From assembly GCA_947252755.1 (NCBI GenBank), contig CAMXWV010000003.1:124001-188000 (forward strand): 64,000 bases of DNA. The letters run 5' to 3'. Position 1 is the first letter of the stretch. Each line of letters begins with the position of its first letter. The notes beneath the pieces were generated by a model that saw only the letters and a list, made by a program, of their open reading frames with translations, searched no databases and was not told the DNA's origin. This document shows, in pieces, positions 34,496 to 42,919 of the stretch. This stretch comes from an uncultured Dermabacter sp. GTDB taxonomy: Bacteria; Actinomycetota; Actinomycetes; Actinomycetales; Dermabacteraceae. The position numbers and the translations under genes are program-made.

Positions 34496-37400
34496 TGACC
34501 GCAAGCGCCCAGCTCCACAGCGCCCTGTTCGCAGATGAGAACGCGTCGGAAGCCGCCGCCGAGCGCACCCCGACCGACCCCGATCATCCCCATCCGGGCC
34601 AGTGGCGCCTCACCCATGTTCAGCTGAGCAACTGGGGCACTTTCCACGGCACCCACGACCTTGCCATCTCCACCAAGGGCTTCTTCCTCACCGGCGGTCC
34701 CGGCACCGGAAAATCAACCCTGTTGGACGCGATCTCAGCGCTGCTCACCCCGCCGCGCAGCCTCCACTTCAACGCCGCCGCTTCCGACGCGGGCCCCCGT
34801 CACTCCAAGAACCGCCGCACCATCGCCTCCTACGTGCGCGGCGCATGGGCCATGCATTACGCGGCAGACACCGGCGAGTTCACCCAGGAAGTGCTGCGCG
34901 ACTCCAGCACGCTCAGCGTGATCACGCTCCGCTACGGGAACGGTTACGGTGACACTGTTCAGCTCACCCGCATGCTGCTGCTGCAGGCCGGCCACACCTC
35001 CGACGCAGACGTCAAGAGCCTGTACGTCATCGCGGATCGGCCCTATGACGAAAAGGACCTGCGCCCCTTCGTCACCACGGCGATTGAAGGCCGCGCGCTC
35101 GAGAAAACCCTCGACGGCACCGAGGTGTTCCGCCAGTTTCGCGACTACCGGGCGCGTTTTTCCCAGTTGCTGGGCATTCCGGATGAGAAAGCGCTCAGCC
35201 TGCTGCATAAGATCCAGTCCGCAAAAGAGCTCGGGGACATCAATGCGCTGCTGCGCGACTACATGCTGGACGAGCCGCGCACCTTCGACCTTGCCGACCA
35301 GGCGCTCGCCAACTTTCAGAACCTGTCCGAGGTGTACACGGCCCTGGTGACCGCGCGTGAGCAGCGCGATGTGCTGCGGGTGCTGCGCGAAGCGACCAGC
35401 ACCTGGACTGATACGCAGGAGCGGGGCGCGGCCCTGGTGGACCGCCGCGAGGACATCGACGCTTTTGCTGCAGAGCACACGGTGCGCCTGCTCGCGGAGG
35501 AGACGGAGAAGCTCCACGCCGAGCACGACCGCCTCACCGCTCACCGTAACCGTGTGTCCCAGGATGTGGCCGACGCCCGTGAAGATCTTGCGCAGCTGAA
35601 AGAACAGCGCAGACACGCCGGCGGCGGAGAGATCGACACGTGGAAGAAGCAGATCGCGGGTCTTGAGGTGGAGCGCGACCGCCGCAAGGAGCGCGCCACC
35701 GAGTTCTCCAGCCAGCTTGCCACTCTCAGCCTCACCAGCCCCGCCGACGAGGACATGTTCCTTGCCCTGCAGCGTGATGTGGCGCAGCTGCGCGGGGAGC
35801 TTGAACAGGCCGAGCAGGGCGAAGCCCAGGAACAGTGGGAAGCCGAAGCGCGCGTGCGCGAGCATGAGAAGGCGCTGGCGGAAACGAAACAGGAGCTCGC
35901 CTCCCTTTCCTCGCGGGCCTCGAACCTCCATTCGGAGGACATCGCCCTGCGGGATGCGCTGGCGGGACGGATCGGCGCAGCTCCCACTGACCTGCCCTTT
36001 GCTGCGGAGCTGCTGCAGGTGCGAGCCGGCGAAGAGGAATGGACTGCGGCCGCTGAGCAGGCGCTGCGCGGGCTTGCCCGGTCGATCCTTGTTCCGGAGC
36101 GCGTCTACCGCCGGTTTGCGGCGGAGATTGACCAGATGAAGCTGCGCCGGCGGGTGTCCTACAACCGCATCAACACGGATCACCGGCAGGTGGAGCGCAC
36201 CCCCGCTGACGGCACGCTCGGCGCGAAGATCGAGGTGAAGCCCGGCGAGTTCGCTCACTGGCTCGCCAACGAGATCGCTTCCCGCATGGACTATGCGTGC
36301 GCGGACTCCCTTGAGGAGTTCACTCGTCTGCCCCGTGCCGTGCTCAGATCCGGGCAGATCAAGCACTCTGCCACCCGGCACGAAAAGAACACGGACCGGC
36401 AGATCAATGACCGCTCCCAGTGGGTGCTCGGATTTGATAACCGGGCGAAGCGCACGGTGTTCGAGCAAGAGCGCACCCGCGCGGAGCAGGCCCTGTTCGA
36501 GGCGCAGGCTCGCCGCAAAGACTTGGCCCGCGCCGCGGAGCAGCGTCGCGAGAAGCTGTTCGCCCTGCAGGGTGTGCAGGCCGTGACCTGGGACGATATC
36601 GACGCCGCGTCTGTGGCGCGCCGCATCCAGAACCTCATGGACATGGTCTCTGCGGCAGAAGACGGCTCCAGCGCCCTTACTCAGCTCGCCGAGCAGATCA
36701 GCCAGGTGGAGCAGGCCATCACTGAGGGTGATGAGGAGCTGCTGGACATCGTGGGCCAGCTGGGCCGCACTAATCAACAGCTCGACCAGGCGGCCGAGCG
36801 CCAGGCGCAGGAGCAGGAGCGCCTCCACACCCGGGCGCTTTCCGAGGAGACCCGCGCCGACCTGGAACAGCGGTTCCATGCGATCGCACCCACCCTGCTG
36901 CTGAGCACGATCGACCGGGTGACGAAGGACGCCGCCGCCACCCTGGATGCGGAGCTCGTTGCCCTCACCAAACAGCAGTCCCGGGCGGAGGAGGATATGC
37001 GCGCCTCCATGCGCGAGTTTGCCCGTCGGTGGCCCATGGAGGGCGCGGACACGGACACCTCGCTCGACGCGGCCGGCGACTTCCTGGCGATCCTCCAGCA
37101 GATCGAAGAGGAGAAGCTGCCGGAGGTGGAAGAGCGCTTCTTCGCATTCTTCACCGGCAACACCCTCGGGGATGTGCAGGCGCTGGCCACCGCCATTGCC
37201 CGTGAGCCCGCGCAGATCCGCAAGCGCCTGGAGAAGATCAACGAGCTGCTCGCCCAGGTGGAGTTTCATCGTGGACGGTACCTGCAGCTGTCCATGCGGC
37301 CCGTTCACCTGGCGGCGCTCGACGAGTTCAAACGCGCCCTGAACTCGGCGGTGTCCTCGACTGTGGAGAATGACCTGTCGCTGGATCGGGAGCTCGCCGA

Positions 37401-37887
37401 AGAGCGGTTCCTGGCGCTGCAGCATCTGATGGACATCATCACCCGCGCCCGCACCAAAGACGATCTCGCCTCCCGGGTGATCCTCGATGTGCGCCGCCAC
37501 GTCCACTTCCACGCTGAAGAGGTGGATGAGCTGGGCACGGTGGTGCACGCGCACCAGTCCGGCGGCCCGCTTTCCGGTGGCCAGAACGAGCGGCTCACCA
37601 CGTTCTGCCTGGCAGCAGCGCTGCGGTATCAGCTGGCCGGCACCGGCCACGATGTTCCGGCGTATGCACCGATCATCATCGACGAGGCCTTCTCCAAGGG
37701 CGCGGGCAAGTTCATCACGGCCGCGATGGAATCCTTCCGCCACTTCGGCTTCCAAGTGATCCTTGCGAACCCGGGCAAGAGCCCGCAGGCGCTCGCCCCG
37801 TTCATCGGCGGTGTGGGAGTGGTTGCGATCAGTGAGGACCGATTCTCCTCCGTGTCCCCCATCGAATTCGTGCCGGCCGATGCCTGA
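34495..37887 (+). CDS. jetC: Wadjet/Mks SMC-like ATPase JetC/MksB
   Basis: A 1130-aa SMC-like ATPase. Head motifs are Walker A GPGTGKST (residues 68-75), ABC signature SGGQNERL (about 1024-1031) and Walker B PIIIDEA (about 1058-1064); between them lie two long coiled-coil arms around a hinge-like globular part (about residues 480-640, with LRRRVSYNRI). The complex extrudes DNA loops; with JetD it cuts small circular plasmids, and without it MksBEF condensins organise chromosomes. Start ATG 34495 overlaps the jetB stop (TGATG); a GTG one codon earlier is possible. Heads and signature are intact, so activity is expected. Confidence 0.9.
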   Translation: MTASAQLHSALFADENASEAAAERTPTDPDHPHPGQWRLTHVQLSNWGTFHGTHDLAISTKGFFLTGGPGTGKSTLLDAISALLTPPRSLHFNAAASDAGPRHSKNRRTIASYVRGAWAMHYAADTGEFTQEVLRDSSTLSVITLRYGNGYGDTVQLTRMLLLQAGHTSDADVKSLYVIADRPYDEKDLRPFVTTAIEGRALEKTLDGTEVFRQFRDYRARFSQLLGIPDEKALSLLHKIQSAKELGDINALLRDYMLDEPRTFDLADQALANFQNLSEVYTALVTAREQRDVLRVLREATSTWTDTQERGAALVDRREDIDAFAAEHTVRLLAEETEKLHAEHDRLTAHRNRVSQDVADAREDLAQLKEQRRHAGGGEIDTWKKQIAGLEVERDRRKERATEFSSQLATLSLTSPADEDMFLALQRDVAQLRGELEQAEQGEAQEQWEAEARVREHEKALAETKQELASLSSRASNLHSEDIALRDALAGRIGAAPTDLPFAAELLQVRAGEEEWTAAAEQALRGLARSILVPERVYRRFAAEIDQMKLRRRVSYNRINTDHRQVERTPADGTLGAKIEVKPGEFAHWLANEIASRMDYACADSLEEFTRLPRAVLRSGQIKHSATRHEKNTDRQINDRSQWVLGFDNRAKRTVFEQERTRAEQALFEAQARRKDLARAAEQRREKLFALQGVQAVTWDDIDAASVARRIQNLMDMVSAAEDGSSALTQLAEQISQVEQAITEGDEELLDIVGQLGRTNQQLDQAAERQAQEQERLHTRALSEETRADLEQRFHAIAPTLLLSTIDRVTKDAAATLDAELVALTKQQSRAEEDMRASMREFARRWPMEGADTDTSLDAAGDFLAILQQIEEEKLPEVEERFFAFFTGNTLGDVQALATAIAREPAQIRKRLEKINELLAQVEFHRGRYLQLSMRPVHLAALDEFKRALNSAVSSTVENDLSLDRELAEERFLALQHLMDIITRARTKDDLASRVILDVRRHVHFHAEEVDELGTVVHAHQSGGPLSGGQNERLTTFCLAAALRYQLAGTGHDVPAYAPIIIDEAFSKGAGKFITAAMESFRHFGFQVILANPGKSPQALAPFIGGVGVVAISEDRFSSVSPIEFVPADA

Positions 37888-39853
37888 TCTCCGCCAGCGT
37901 CTGCGCACCGCAGCGGCTCTTGCCGCCGCGGCGCTGCTGGCGCTCAGCGGTTCCCTCACACCGGTGGCTGCGCAGCAGCTCACCGCGGAGGCAGCCTCAG
38001 TTGCCGGTCAGAGCGGCACCTGCCCATCGGGCATGGCGGCTCCTGCGAGCACGGGGATGGAGGAGCCGATCCCGCTCACCAGCACCGAGGTGAAGGCCCC
38101 CCAGCAGCACACTGAAGCGGTCTTTGACATCGCAGCCCTGCTGACGGAGGAGGACGCATCCGCCTATGACCTGAGCACCCTCCGGTTCGGGGATGGCACA
38201 ACCCGGTATGAAGCAGCCGGCGAAGGCGTCTGGACCATCCGCGGAACGGACGTGACGTTCACGCCCGGGGAGCGCAACAGTGGCGCCCCGCAGACCGTGG
38301 CCATCCAGCTGACCCGCAAGGACGGCGGTGACTCCGCACCCACGGAGCTGACCGTGGTGTACCCGTACCTGCCCCTGAAACAGGTCTCGGAATCCGAAGG
38401 CGAATCGGTGAAGGTGCGCCTGCGAGCGGATCCGGAGCTCGTGGATATGTCCACTGTGCGATTCAACCTGGAGCAGGCCCCCGGCGGGACCGTGCTCAGC
38501 GCGGATGGGCGCCGCCTCATCGTTCCCGATGAGGGAACCTGGGAGATCGACCGCAGCGGCCAGCTCATCACATTCACCCCGGCGCGGCAGCGGCTTGGCG
38601 CACCGCCCACCACGGTCACGATCATGGCTGAGGATATGCATGGCGCGGCCCTGCCGCCCGGCCAGGTGCAGATCGTGACACCGGTTCTGCCGAGCCTGGT
38701 GGAGAGCGCGGTGTACGGGGAGCCGGTGGTGTTCGATCTGCGTGCTCACGCTCAGAGCATCGACATGTCCACCCTGGAGCTGGTGGAGCCGGTGACCGGG
38801 GGCGAGGTGTCCATGAACGAGGCACGGGACCGCGCCACCGTGGAGGATCAGGGCAGCTGGGAGTTGGACCGCACCGAAGGCACGCTCACCTTCACCCCGA
38901 TGTCCCCGAGCATCACCGCTGTATCCCCGATGGGCATCCGCGGGAAGGACGCGGCGGGTCATACAAGCTCCGTGGCTCCGATGATGGTGGGCTACCCGCT
39001 GGTCAGCCCCACTACTGCCACGCAGCGCACCGGCGACTCGGCCGTGCTCAGTCCGCTCGCCGGCTCCGTCCACGTGCAGCCGCTGTCCCTTCGCCTCACC
39101 ACTGATGGGCTGCCGGCTGGCACCGTGGTCAGCGATGACGGCGGCACCCTCACCGTGCCAGGTCAGGGACAGTGGGTGGTGGACCGCACACACTCCACGG
39201 TGACCTTCGCCCCCGACCCGTCCCTGCGCGGCTCACCGGACCCGGTGGTGTTTACCGTGGACGGCCGCTACGCGAACAACACTGTTTCGAGCACGATCGA
39301 GCTGCGCTATGCGGACCGGGTGCCGATCCTGCGGGACGATGACATCAACGTGAACTCCTCAGGCCCGGTCACCGTTGACGTGCTGGCCAATGACACCCCC
39401 GCCAGTGCCTCGAATCCGCTGAATGCGGGCTCGATCCAGCTGCGCAGCAATCTCGCCACGAATCTGAAGGACCTGGATGAGGGGCGCGGCACGAAGCTGG
39501 TGATCCCGGACGAAGGCACCTGGGCGGTCTCTCCCGCAGGCGGTGTCACATTCACGCCGGTGGAGGGCTTTAGCGGCCGCGCCTCCCCGGTCCGTTACAG
39601 CGTGGAGGATTCCACCGGTGTGCGCTCCTCCGCGGTTGCGGTGGTCACCGTTGATGAGGAGCTTGCCGCGGCGGCGAGCACCGGCAGCGACGAGACCGGT
39701 GTGAACGCCCTGCTCGCCGGGATCCGTCCGGGCTCCTCCAGCATGTTCGCCGTATACATGTCCCTAACCGGTGTGCTCGTGTTCACCGGTGTGGTGACGC
39801 TGTGGGTGGGAGCGCAGATGGAAACCGGCAGGCCCCTGCTGCGTCGCCGCTGA
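37880..39853 (+). CDS. secreted/surface protein with CshA-type fibril repeats
   Basis: A 657-aa exported protein: signal peptide (basic MPDLRQRLR, then TAAALAAAALLALSGSL, cleavage near VAAQQ), at least five repeats of about 90-100 residues each carrying a G-x-W-x-(V/I)-x-R...TFTP core (EGVWTIR, EGTWEIDR, QGSWELDR, QGQWVVDR, EGTWAVS), and a C-terminal membrane helix with an RRR tail. The repeat matches the CshA-type fibril/surface-adhesin pattern. No LPxTG is seen before the helix. The ATG overlaps the jetC stop by 8 bp, so the gene is coupled to jetC and sits where jetD usually lies; nothing in it resembles a nuclease. Confidence 0.82.
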   Translation: MPDLRQRLRTAAALAAAALLALSGSLTPVAAQQLTAEAASVAGQSGTCPSGMAAPASTGMEEPIPLTSTEVKAPQQHTEAVFDIAALLTEEDASAYDLSTLRFGDGTTRYEAAGEGVWTIRGTDVTFTPGERNSGAPQTVAIQLTRKDGGDSAPTELTVVYPYLPLKQVSESEGESVKVRLRADPELVDMSTVRFNLEQAPGGTVLSADGRRLIVPDEGTWEIDRSGQLITFTPARQRLGAPPTTVTIMAEDMHGAALPPGQVQIVTPVLPSLVESAVYGEPVVFDLRAHAQSIDMSTLELVEPVTGGEVSMNEARDRATVEDQGSWELDRTEGTLTFTPMSPSITAVSPMGIRGKDAAGHTSSVAPMMVGYPLVSPTTATQRTGDSAVLSPLAGSVHVQPLSLRLTTDGLPAGTVVSDDGGTLTVPGQGQWVVDRTHSTVTFAPDPSLRGSPDPVVFTVDGRYANNTVSSTIELRYADRVPILRDDDINVNSSGPVTVDVLANDTPASASNPLNAGSIQLRSNLATNLKDLDEGRGTKLVIPDEGTWAVSPAGGVTFTPVEGFSGRASPVRYSVEDSTGVRSSAVAVVTVDEELAAAASTGSDETGVNALLAGIRPGSSSMFAVYMSLTGVLVFTGVVTLWVGAQMETGRPLLRRR

Positions 39854-39867
39854 TCCCCGGGAAGGAG

Positions 39868-39894
39868 CTGAACGGTGCCGCCCGGCCGGTTCAG
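39868..39894. terminator. possible bidirectional terminator hairpin
   Basis: CTGAACGG (39868-39875) pairs with CCGGTTCAG (39886-39894) with one bulged base, between the convergent fibril-protein and hexosaminidase genes; it covers the last bases of the latter. There is no T-run on either side. Confidence 0.35.
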
Positions 39895-41381
39895 CGCTCC
39901 CGGTGGGTGAGATGCAGCAGATCCAGAACGCGTGCATGCTGTGCGATCCGGTCCTGCAGCTCTCGCAGATCGAGCTGATCCTGGGTTGGTCCCCATAGCC
40001 GCTCCGCCACTGCCAGCAGGCGCGGGAACAGCAGGTACTGGGCTGCAGCCGCGCTGTCCACATGGTGGGTGAACAGCAGAGCTTCCCCGCCGATCACCAG
40101 ATGCTGATTGTGGGTGGACTCCGGAAGCAGCTGGGCCCGCGCAATGCTTTTGACGGTGACAGGGGAGCGGTCCACCGCTTCCGGCTCCCCGAACAGCGCC
40201 TGCGGGTGATGCAGCCCCAGCTCACTGTCCGTTGCCACCACCGCGGCGAAACCGCGCTCCAGAACGCGCTCCAGGCTCTCTCCGCCCCGGCGGCACATCA
40301 CCACAAGAGACAGGTCCTCGGGCAGGTGGGACATCACAGCGTCCTCCCACACCACCACCCGCTTGCCATGCTCGGAGAGGATGTCCGCGGCAAGGGCCGT
40401 GATCCGGCCCGGGATCTCGATGACCCGCTCCGCCCCCCATTCATCCATGCGGGCGCGTGCTTCGGCGCTCGTCTCCCACTCCACCAGGGACACTTCGTCC
40501 CCGCCGATGTGGATGAACGGTGCGCTCGTCAGTGACGCCGTCTGCGAGAGAACATCTCGCAGGAACACCAGGCCCGCGTCGCCAAGGCCCAGGGTCACAT
40601 CTGAGGGCTGGGAGTCTGTGCTTTCCGCTACGGTCACCGTGCGCTGCGGGGCGTTCCCGATCTCCGGGTATGCGGCCACAGCGGCACGCATATGACCGGG
40701 AAGGCTGATCTCCGGAACGATCTGCACGCCCATCTGGTCCGCGAATGCGACGAGCTCGCGGAACTCATCTTGGGTGTAGAAGCCGCCGTGGCGGGTGGAG
40801 CCGATATCACCCCGCCATGCACCCACCTCCGTGAGCTTCGGGTACCCCTGGATCTCCAGGCGCCAGCCCGCATCGCCGGTAAGGTGCAGGTGCAGCACAT
40901 TCAACCGGTACACGGCCATTGCTTCGATGATCGGCTTGAGCTCCTCAACGGTGAGGAAGTGGGAGACCACGTCGATCATGACACCGCGCCAGGCACGGGC
41001 GGGCGCATCCGAGATGATCACGCGCGGAATGCGCACCGCCTCATTCAGACTGGTCTCGGTCACTGCGCTGCTGCCAGCGGCGGGGGCATCCTCACCGGTC
41101 TCCGGCGCCGGCGTGTCTCCGCGCCGGTCAGCACCGGCGGCCTGAGACAGCAGCACCAGCTGAGAGAATATATTGCGACCGTCCGCCAACGCGGCTTCGC
41201 TGCCCGCGCTGATCGCCGCGCCCTGGGCGCCCACGCTCACGGAGTACTCAGTGGGCCCCAGGTCAGCGTTGACGCCGATTGAGACCTCACCCCAGGGGTC
41301 CGTGGTCTCCCAGAATCCTTCGGAGGTGAGCACGGAGACGGGATCCGGCAGCAGCGGCAGAGGAGCATGGTCGATGTTCAT
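39891..41381 (-). CDS. glycoside hydrolase family 20 beta-N-acetylhexosaminidase
   Basis: A 496-aa GH20 enzyme that removes terminal beta-linked N-acetylhexosamines by substrate-assisted catalysis. The catalytic Asp-Glu pair is in FIHIGGDEVSL (D295-E296). The (beta/alpha)8 barrel begins at RAWRGVMIDVVSHFL and includes LHLHLTGDAGWRLEI and VPEISLPGHMRAAV. It has a short N-terminal GH20b-like domain and no signal peptide, which fits cytosolic breakdown of imported or recycled muropeptide or chitin sugars. CAGACT lies 6 nt before the ATG as a weak -10 candidate. Confidence 0.92.
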   Translation of the reverse strand: MNIDHAPLPLLPDPVSVLTSEGFWETTDPWGEVSIGVNADLGPTEYSVSVGAQGAAISAGSEAALADGRNIFSQLVLLSQAAGADRRGDTPAPETGEDAPAAGSSAVTETSLNEAVRIPRVIISDAPARAWRGVMIDVVSHFLTVEELKPIIEAMAVYRLNVLHLHLTGDAGWRLEIQGYPKLTEVGAWRGDIGSTRHGGFYTQDEFRELVAFADQMGVQIVPEISLPGHMRAAVAAYPEIGNAPQRTVTVAESTDSQPSDVTLGLGDAGLVFLRDVLSQTASLTSAPFIHIGGDEVSLVEWETSAEARARMDEWGAERVIEIPGRITALAADILSEHGKRVVVWEDAVMSHLPEDLSLVVMCRRGGESLERVLERGFAAVVATDSELGLHHPQALFGEPEAVDRSPVTVKSIARAQLLPESTHNQHLVIGGEALLFTHHVDSAAAAQYLLFPRLLAVAERLWGPTQDQLDLRELQDRIAQHARVLDLLHLTHRER

Positions 41382-41422
41382 GCGCTCAGTCTGGCACCCG
41401 ATGCTGGCATGAGATGGAAAAT

Positions 41423-41450
41423 GGGGCGGCCCCGTGAACGGAGCCGCCCC
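41423..41450 (-). terminator. rho-independent terminator of the NlpC/P60 gene
   Basis: GGGGCGGC and GCCGCCCC form a perfect 8-bp stem with a 12-nt loop. On the minus strand the hairpin is followed by ATTTTCC. It lies about 75 nt beyond the nlpC stop at 41523. Confidence 0.75.
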
Positions 41451-41460
41451 GAACTGAGAT

Positions 41461-41515
41461 GCGGTGCTTCGACTCTCTTCCCTGTGACGAACGCGTCGTC
41501 AGAGTCGAACCGCCA
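41461..41515 (-). other. structured 3' UTR stem-loop after the NlpC/P60 gene
   Basis: TTCGACTCT (41468-41476) pairs perfectly with AGAGTCGAA (41501-41509); an outer GCGG/CCGC and an inner GACGA/TCGTC helix extend it to a compact hairpin of about 55 nt, 11 nt before the terminator. It could protect the 3' end or be a processed small RNA. It is not a tRNA: no acceptor or anticodon arms can be drawn. Confidence 0.55.
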
Positions 41516-41522
41516 GCTGATC

Positions 41523-42644
41523 TCAGCGGTAGGTGACGAAGATGTGGTTGGAGCTCCAGATGCTGCGCTTCACCACGCGTCCCTTGCTGGAGCCGGCATC
41601 GATGATCTGGCCGTTGCCGATGTAAATGCCCACATGTCCGTAGTTGTTCGCGGTGAACACCACAAGGTCACCGGGACGAGCCTCCGAACGGGAGATCTTC
41701 CGGCCGCTGAACGCCAGCTGCTTCGCAGTGCGCGGGGCAGAGATGCCGTGCTGGCTGTACACCAGACGAACCAGGCCTGAGCAGTCCACACCGGACGGGC
41801 TGCTGCCGCCCCACACATACGGGGTGCCCACGTAGCGCTCGGCAGCCGCCACGATCGAGGCGTCACTGGCATTGCCGGAGGACACCGGAGCGGACCGGGG
41901 AGCAGTCGGAGCGGACCGGGAGATCCGCGCACCGTTCGCGAGCGCGGTGCGCGTATCACGGCCGGCCACACCATCAACGGCGATGCCGGCGGAGCGCTGC
42001 AGGTCCCGCACAGCATTGCGGGTGGCGGGGCCGTAGATGCCGTCCACTCGGATGTTGGCGCCCGACGCGTTCAGCGCCGACTGCAGCACGCGGACGTTGC
42101 CGCCGCGCGAACCAGACCTGAGCAGCGGCAGGCGCCCCACGGACGTTGCCGGAGCAGCCGACGGGGAGGAGCCGCCGATCGTCACACCGCGGTTCAGTGC
42201 CGCGCGGGTATCCCGGCCGACGACGCCGTCAACGGAGATGCCGGCAGCGGTCTGCAGGCTGCGGACGGCGTTGCGGGTGGCGGGGCCGTAGATGCCGTCC
42301 ACACGGATGTTCGCACCGGCCTGGTTCAGCATGGTCTGCAGAGCCCGCACATTGGAGCCGCGCGAGCCGTAGCGGAGCAGGGACGTCCAGGAGGTGCGAG
42401 CGGTGGGAACCGTGATGGTGGGTGCAGGCGCGGTTGGCGCCTTCGCAGCCGGTGCCTTGGCACGGGCCGCCGGCTGAACTGCTGACGCTTCGGTGATGCC
42501 GATTCCAGTTGCGGTGGTAGCGGCTACGGCAGTGACCGCAGCGAAGCCGGAAGCGCTTTTGGCCAACGGGGAGATCAGGCCGCGGTAGTCGATGACCGCG
42601 GGGCCTTCGGCACGGTGAGTGCCGCGGCGCTGATTGCGAACCAT
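41523..42644 (-). CDS. secreted NlpC/P60 peptidoglycan hydrolase with two PG-binding domains
   Basis: A 373-aa exported cell-wall hydrolase. A long N-region and hydrophobic segment (about residues 20-55) form the signal peptide. Two peptidoglycan_binding_1 repeats follow (each LRYGSRGSNVRALQ / LRSGSRGGNVRVLQ ... GIYGPATRNAVR). The NlpC/P60 domain (about 255-373) has the catalytic cysteine in VDCSGLVRLVY (C288) and the histidine in NNYGHVGIYIG. It cuts gamma-D-glutamyl-diamino acid bonds in stem peptides. GGAGGAGAAAG precedes the ATG. The leader of about 200 nt contains two strong RNA structures and a palindrome lies upstream, so expression is probably tightly controlled. Confidence 0.93.
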   Translation of the reverse strand: MVRNQRRGTHRAEGPAVIDYRGLISPLAKSASGFAAVTAVAATTATGIGITEASAVQPAARAKAPAAKAPTAPAPTITVPTARTSWTSLLRYGSRGSNVRALQTMLNQAGANIRVDGIYGPATRNAVRSLQTAAGISVDGVVGRDTRAALNRGVTIGGSSPSAAPATSVGRLPLLRSGSRGGNVRVLQSALNASGANIRVDGIYGPATRNAVRDLQRSAGIAVDGVAGRDTRTALANGARISRSAPTAPRSAPVSSGNASDASIVAAAERYVGTPYVWGGSSPSGVDCSGLVRLVYSQHGISAPRTAKQLAFSGRKISRSEARPGDLVVFTANNYGHVGIYIGNGQIIDAGSSKGRVVKRSIWSSNHIFVTYR

Positions 42645-42680
42645 TGATTCTCTTTCTCCTCCGCGAATGCACTGTGTGCG

Positions 42681-42722
42681 CCCGTCACAGGGGAGTCGAG
42701 GAAGACCAGCTCCGGTGACGGG
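42681..42722 (-). promoter_or_regulatory. hairpin just upstream of the nlpC ribosome-binding site
   Basis: CCCGTCAC (42681-42688) pairs with GTGACGGG (42715-42722), a perfect 8-bp stem whose 26-nt loop holds an inner GGAG/CTCC helix. It ends 18 nt before the ribosome site and could be the expression platform of the larger structure at 42749-42850. Confidence 0.6.
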
Positions 42723-42748
42723 AACGCGGCGAGGCTGGTGGGACGCGT

Positions 42749-42850
42749 GTGAGACGCCCTCATGCCACTGTAGGCCTGTGTTTCGCTGAAACGGCAGGGG
42801 AGTACCCCTTTGCCCTCAGGTTTTACCAAGGCTTTGCCTAGGCGTCTCAC
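42749..42850 (-). ncRNA. candidate structured 5' leader RNA (riboswitch-like), unassigned
   Basis: On the minus strand GTGAGACGCC (42850-42841) pairs perfectly with GGCGTCTCAC (42758-42749). The 82 nt enclosed hold UAGGC/GCCUA continuing the closing stem, a compound hairpin with GGC/GCC and GGGG/CCCC around UACU, and a GUUUC-AGC-GAAAC hairpin. A-rich single strands (GGCAAAGCC, GGUAAAACC, GGCAAAGG) lie at the junction. This closed multi-branch shape 105 nt before a cell-wall hydrolase gene looks like a riboswitch or protein-binding leader. I could not match it to ydaO (c-di-AMP), c-di-GMP or cobalamin elements. Confidence 0.55.
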
Positions 42851-42883
42851 AAGACGAGTTGTGCGCCACTCGGCATGAAATAA

Positions 42884-42919
42884 CATGCATTGAATTACAC
42901 GCGTGTAATTACATGCATG
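42884..42919. promoter_or_regulatory. 36-bp near-perfect palindrome (operator candidate)
   Basis: The centre AATTACACGCGTGTAATT (42893-42910) is a perfect 18-bp palindrome. The arms extend it to 36 bp with 16 of 18 pairs matched, and ATGCAT occurs at 42885-42890 and 42913-42918. It is AT-rich against a GC-rich background and lies in the promoter region of the nlpC leader, about 34 bp before the structured RNA. Confidence 0.65.

Noticed and set aside
34735..37983. 1082-codon open frame on the minus strand opposite jetC
   Set aside because: Product is His/Arg/Leu/Gln-rich with no domain; it is the high-GC shadow of jetC, whose SMC-like ATPase motifs are intact.
37880..39853. Fibril protein as a sortase substrate or as a diverged JetD
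   Set aside because: There is no LPxTG/LAxTG at the proper distance from the C-terminal helix, and a signal peptide plus fibril repeats rule out a cytosolic nuclease.
41461..41515. Possible tRNA-like element
   Set aside because: TTCGACTCT resembles a T-loop region, but no anticodon, D or acceptor arm can be folded.
42749..42850. Assignment of the nlpC leader to the ydaO c-di-AMP or c-di-GMP riboswitch class
   Set aside because: The expected conserved blocks of those classes could not be found; kept as an unassigned structured RNA instead.
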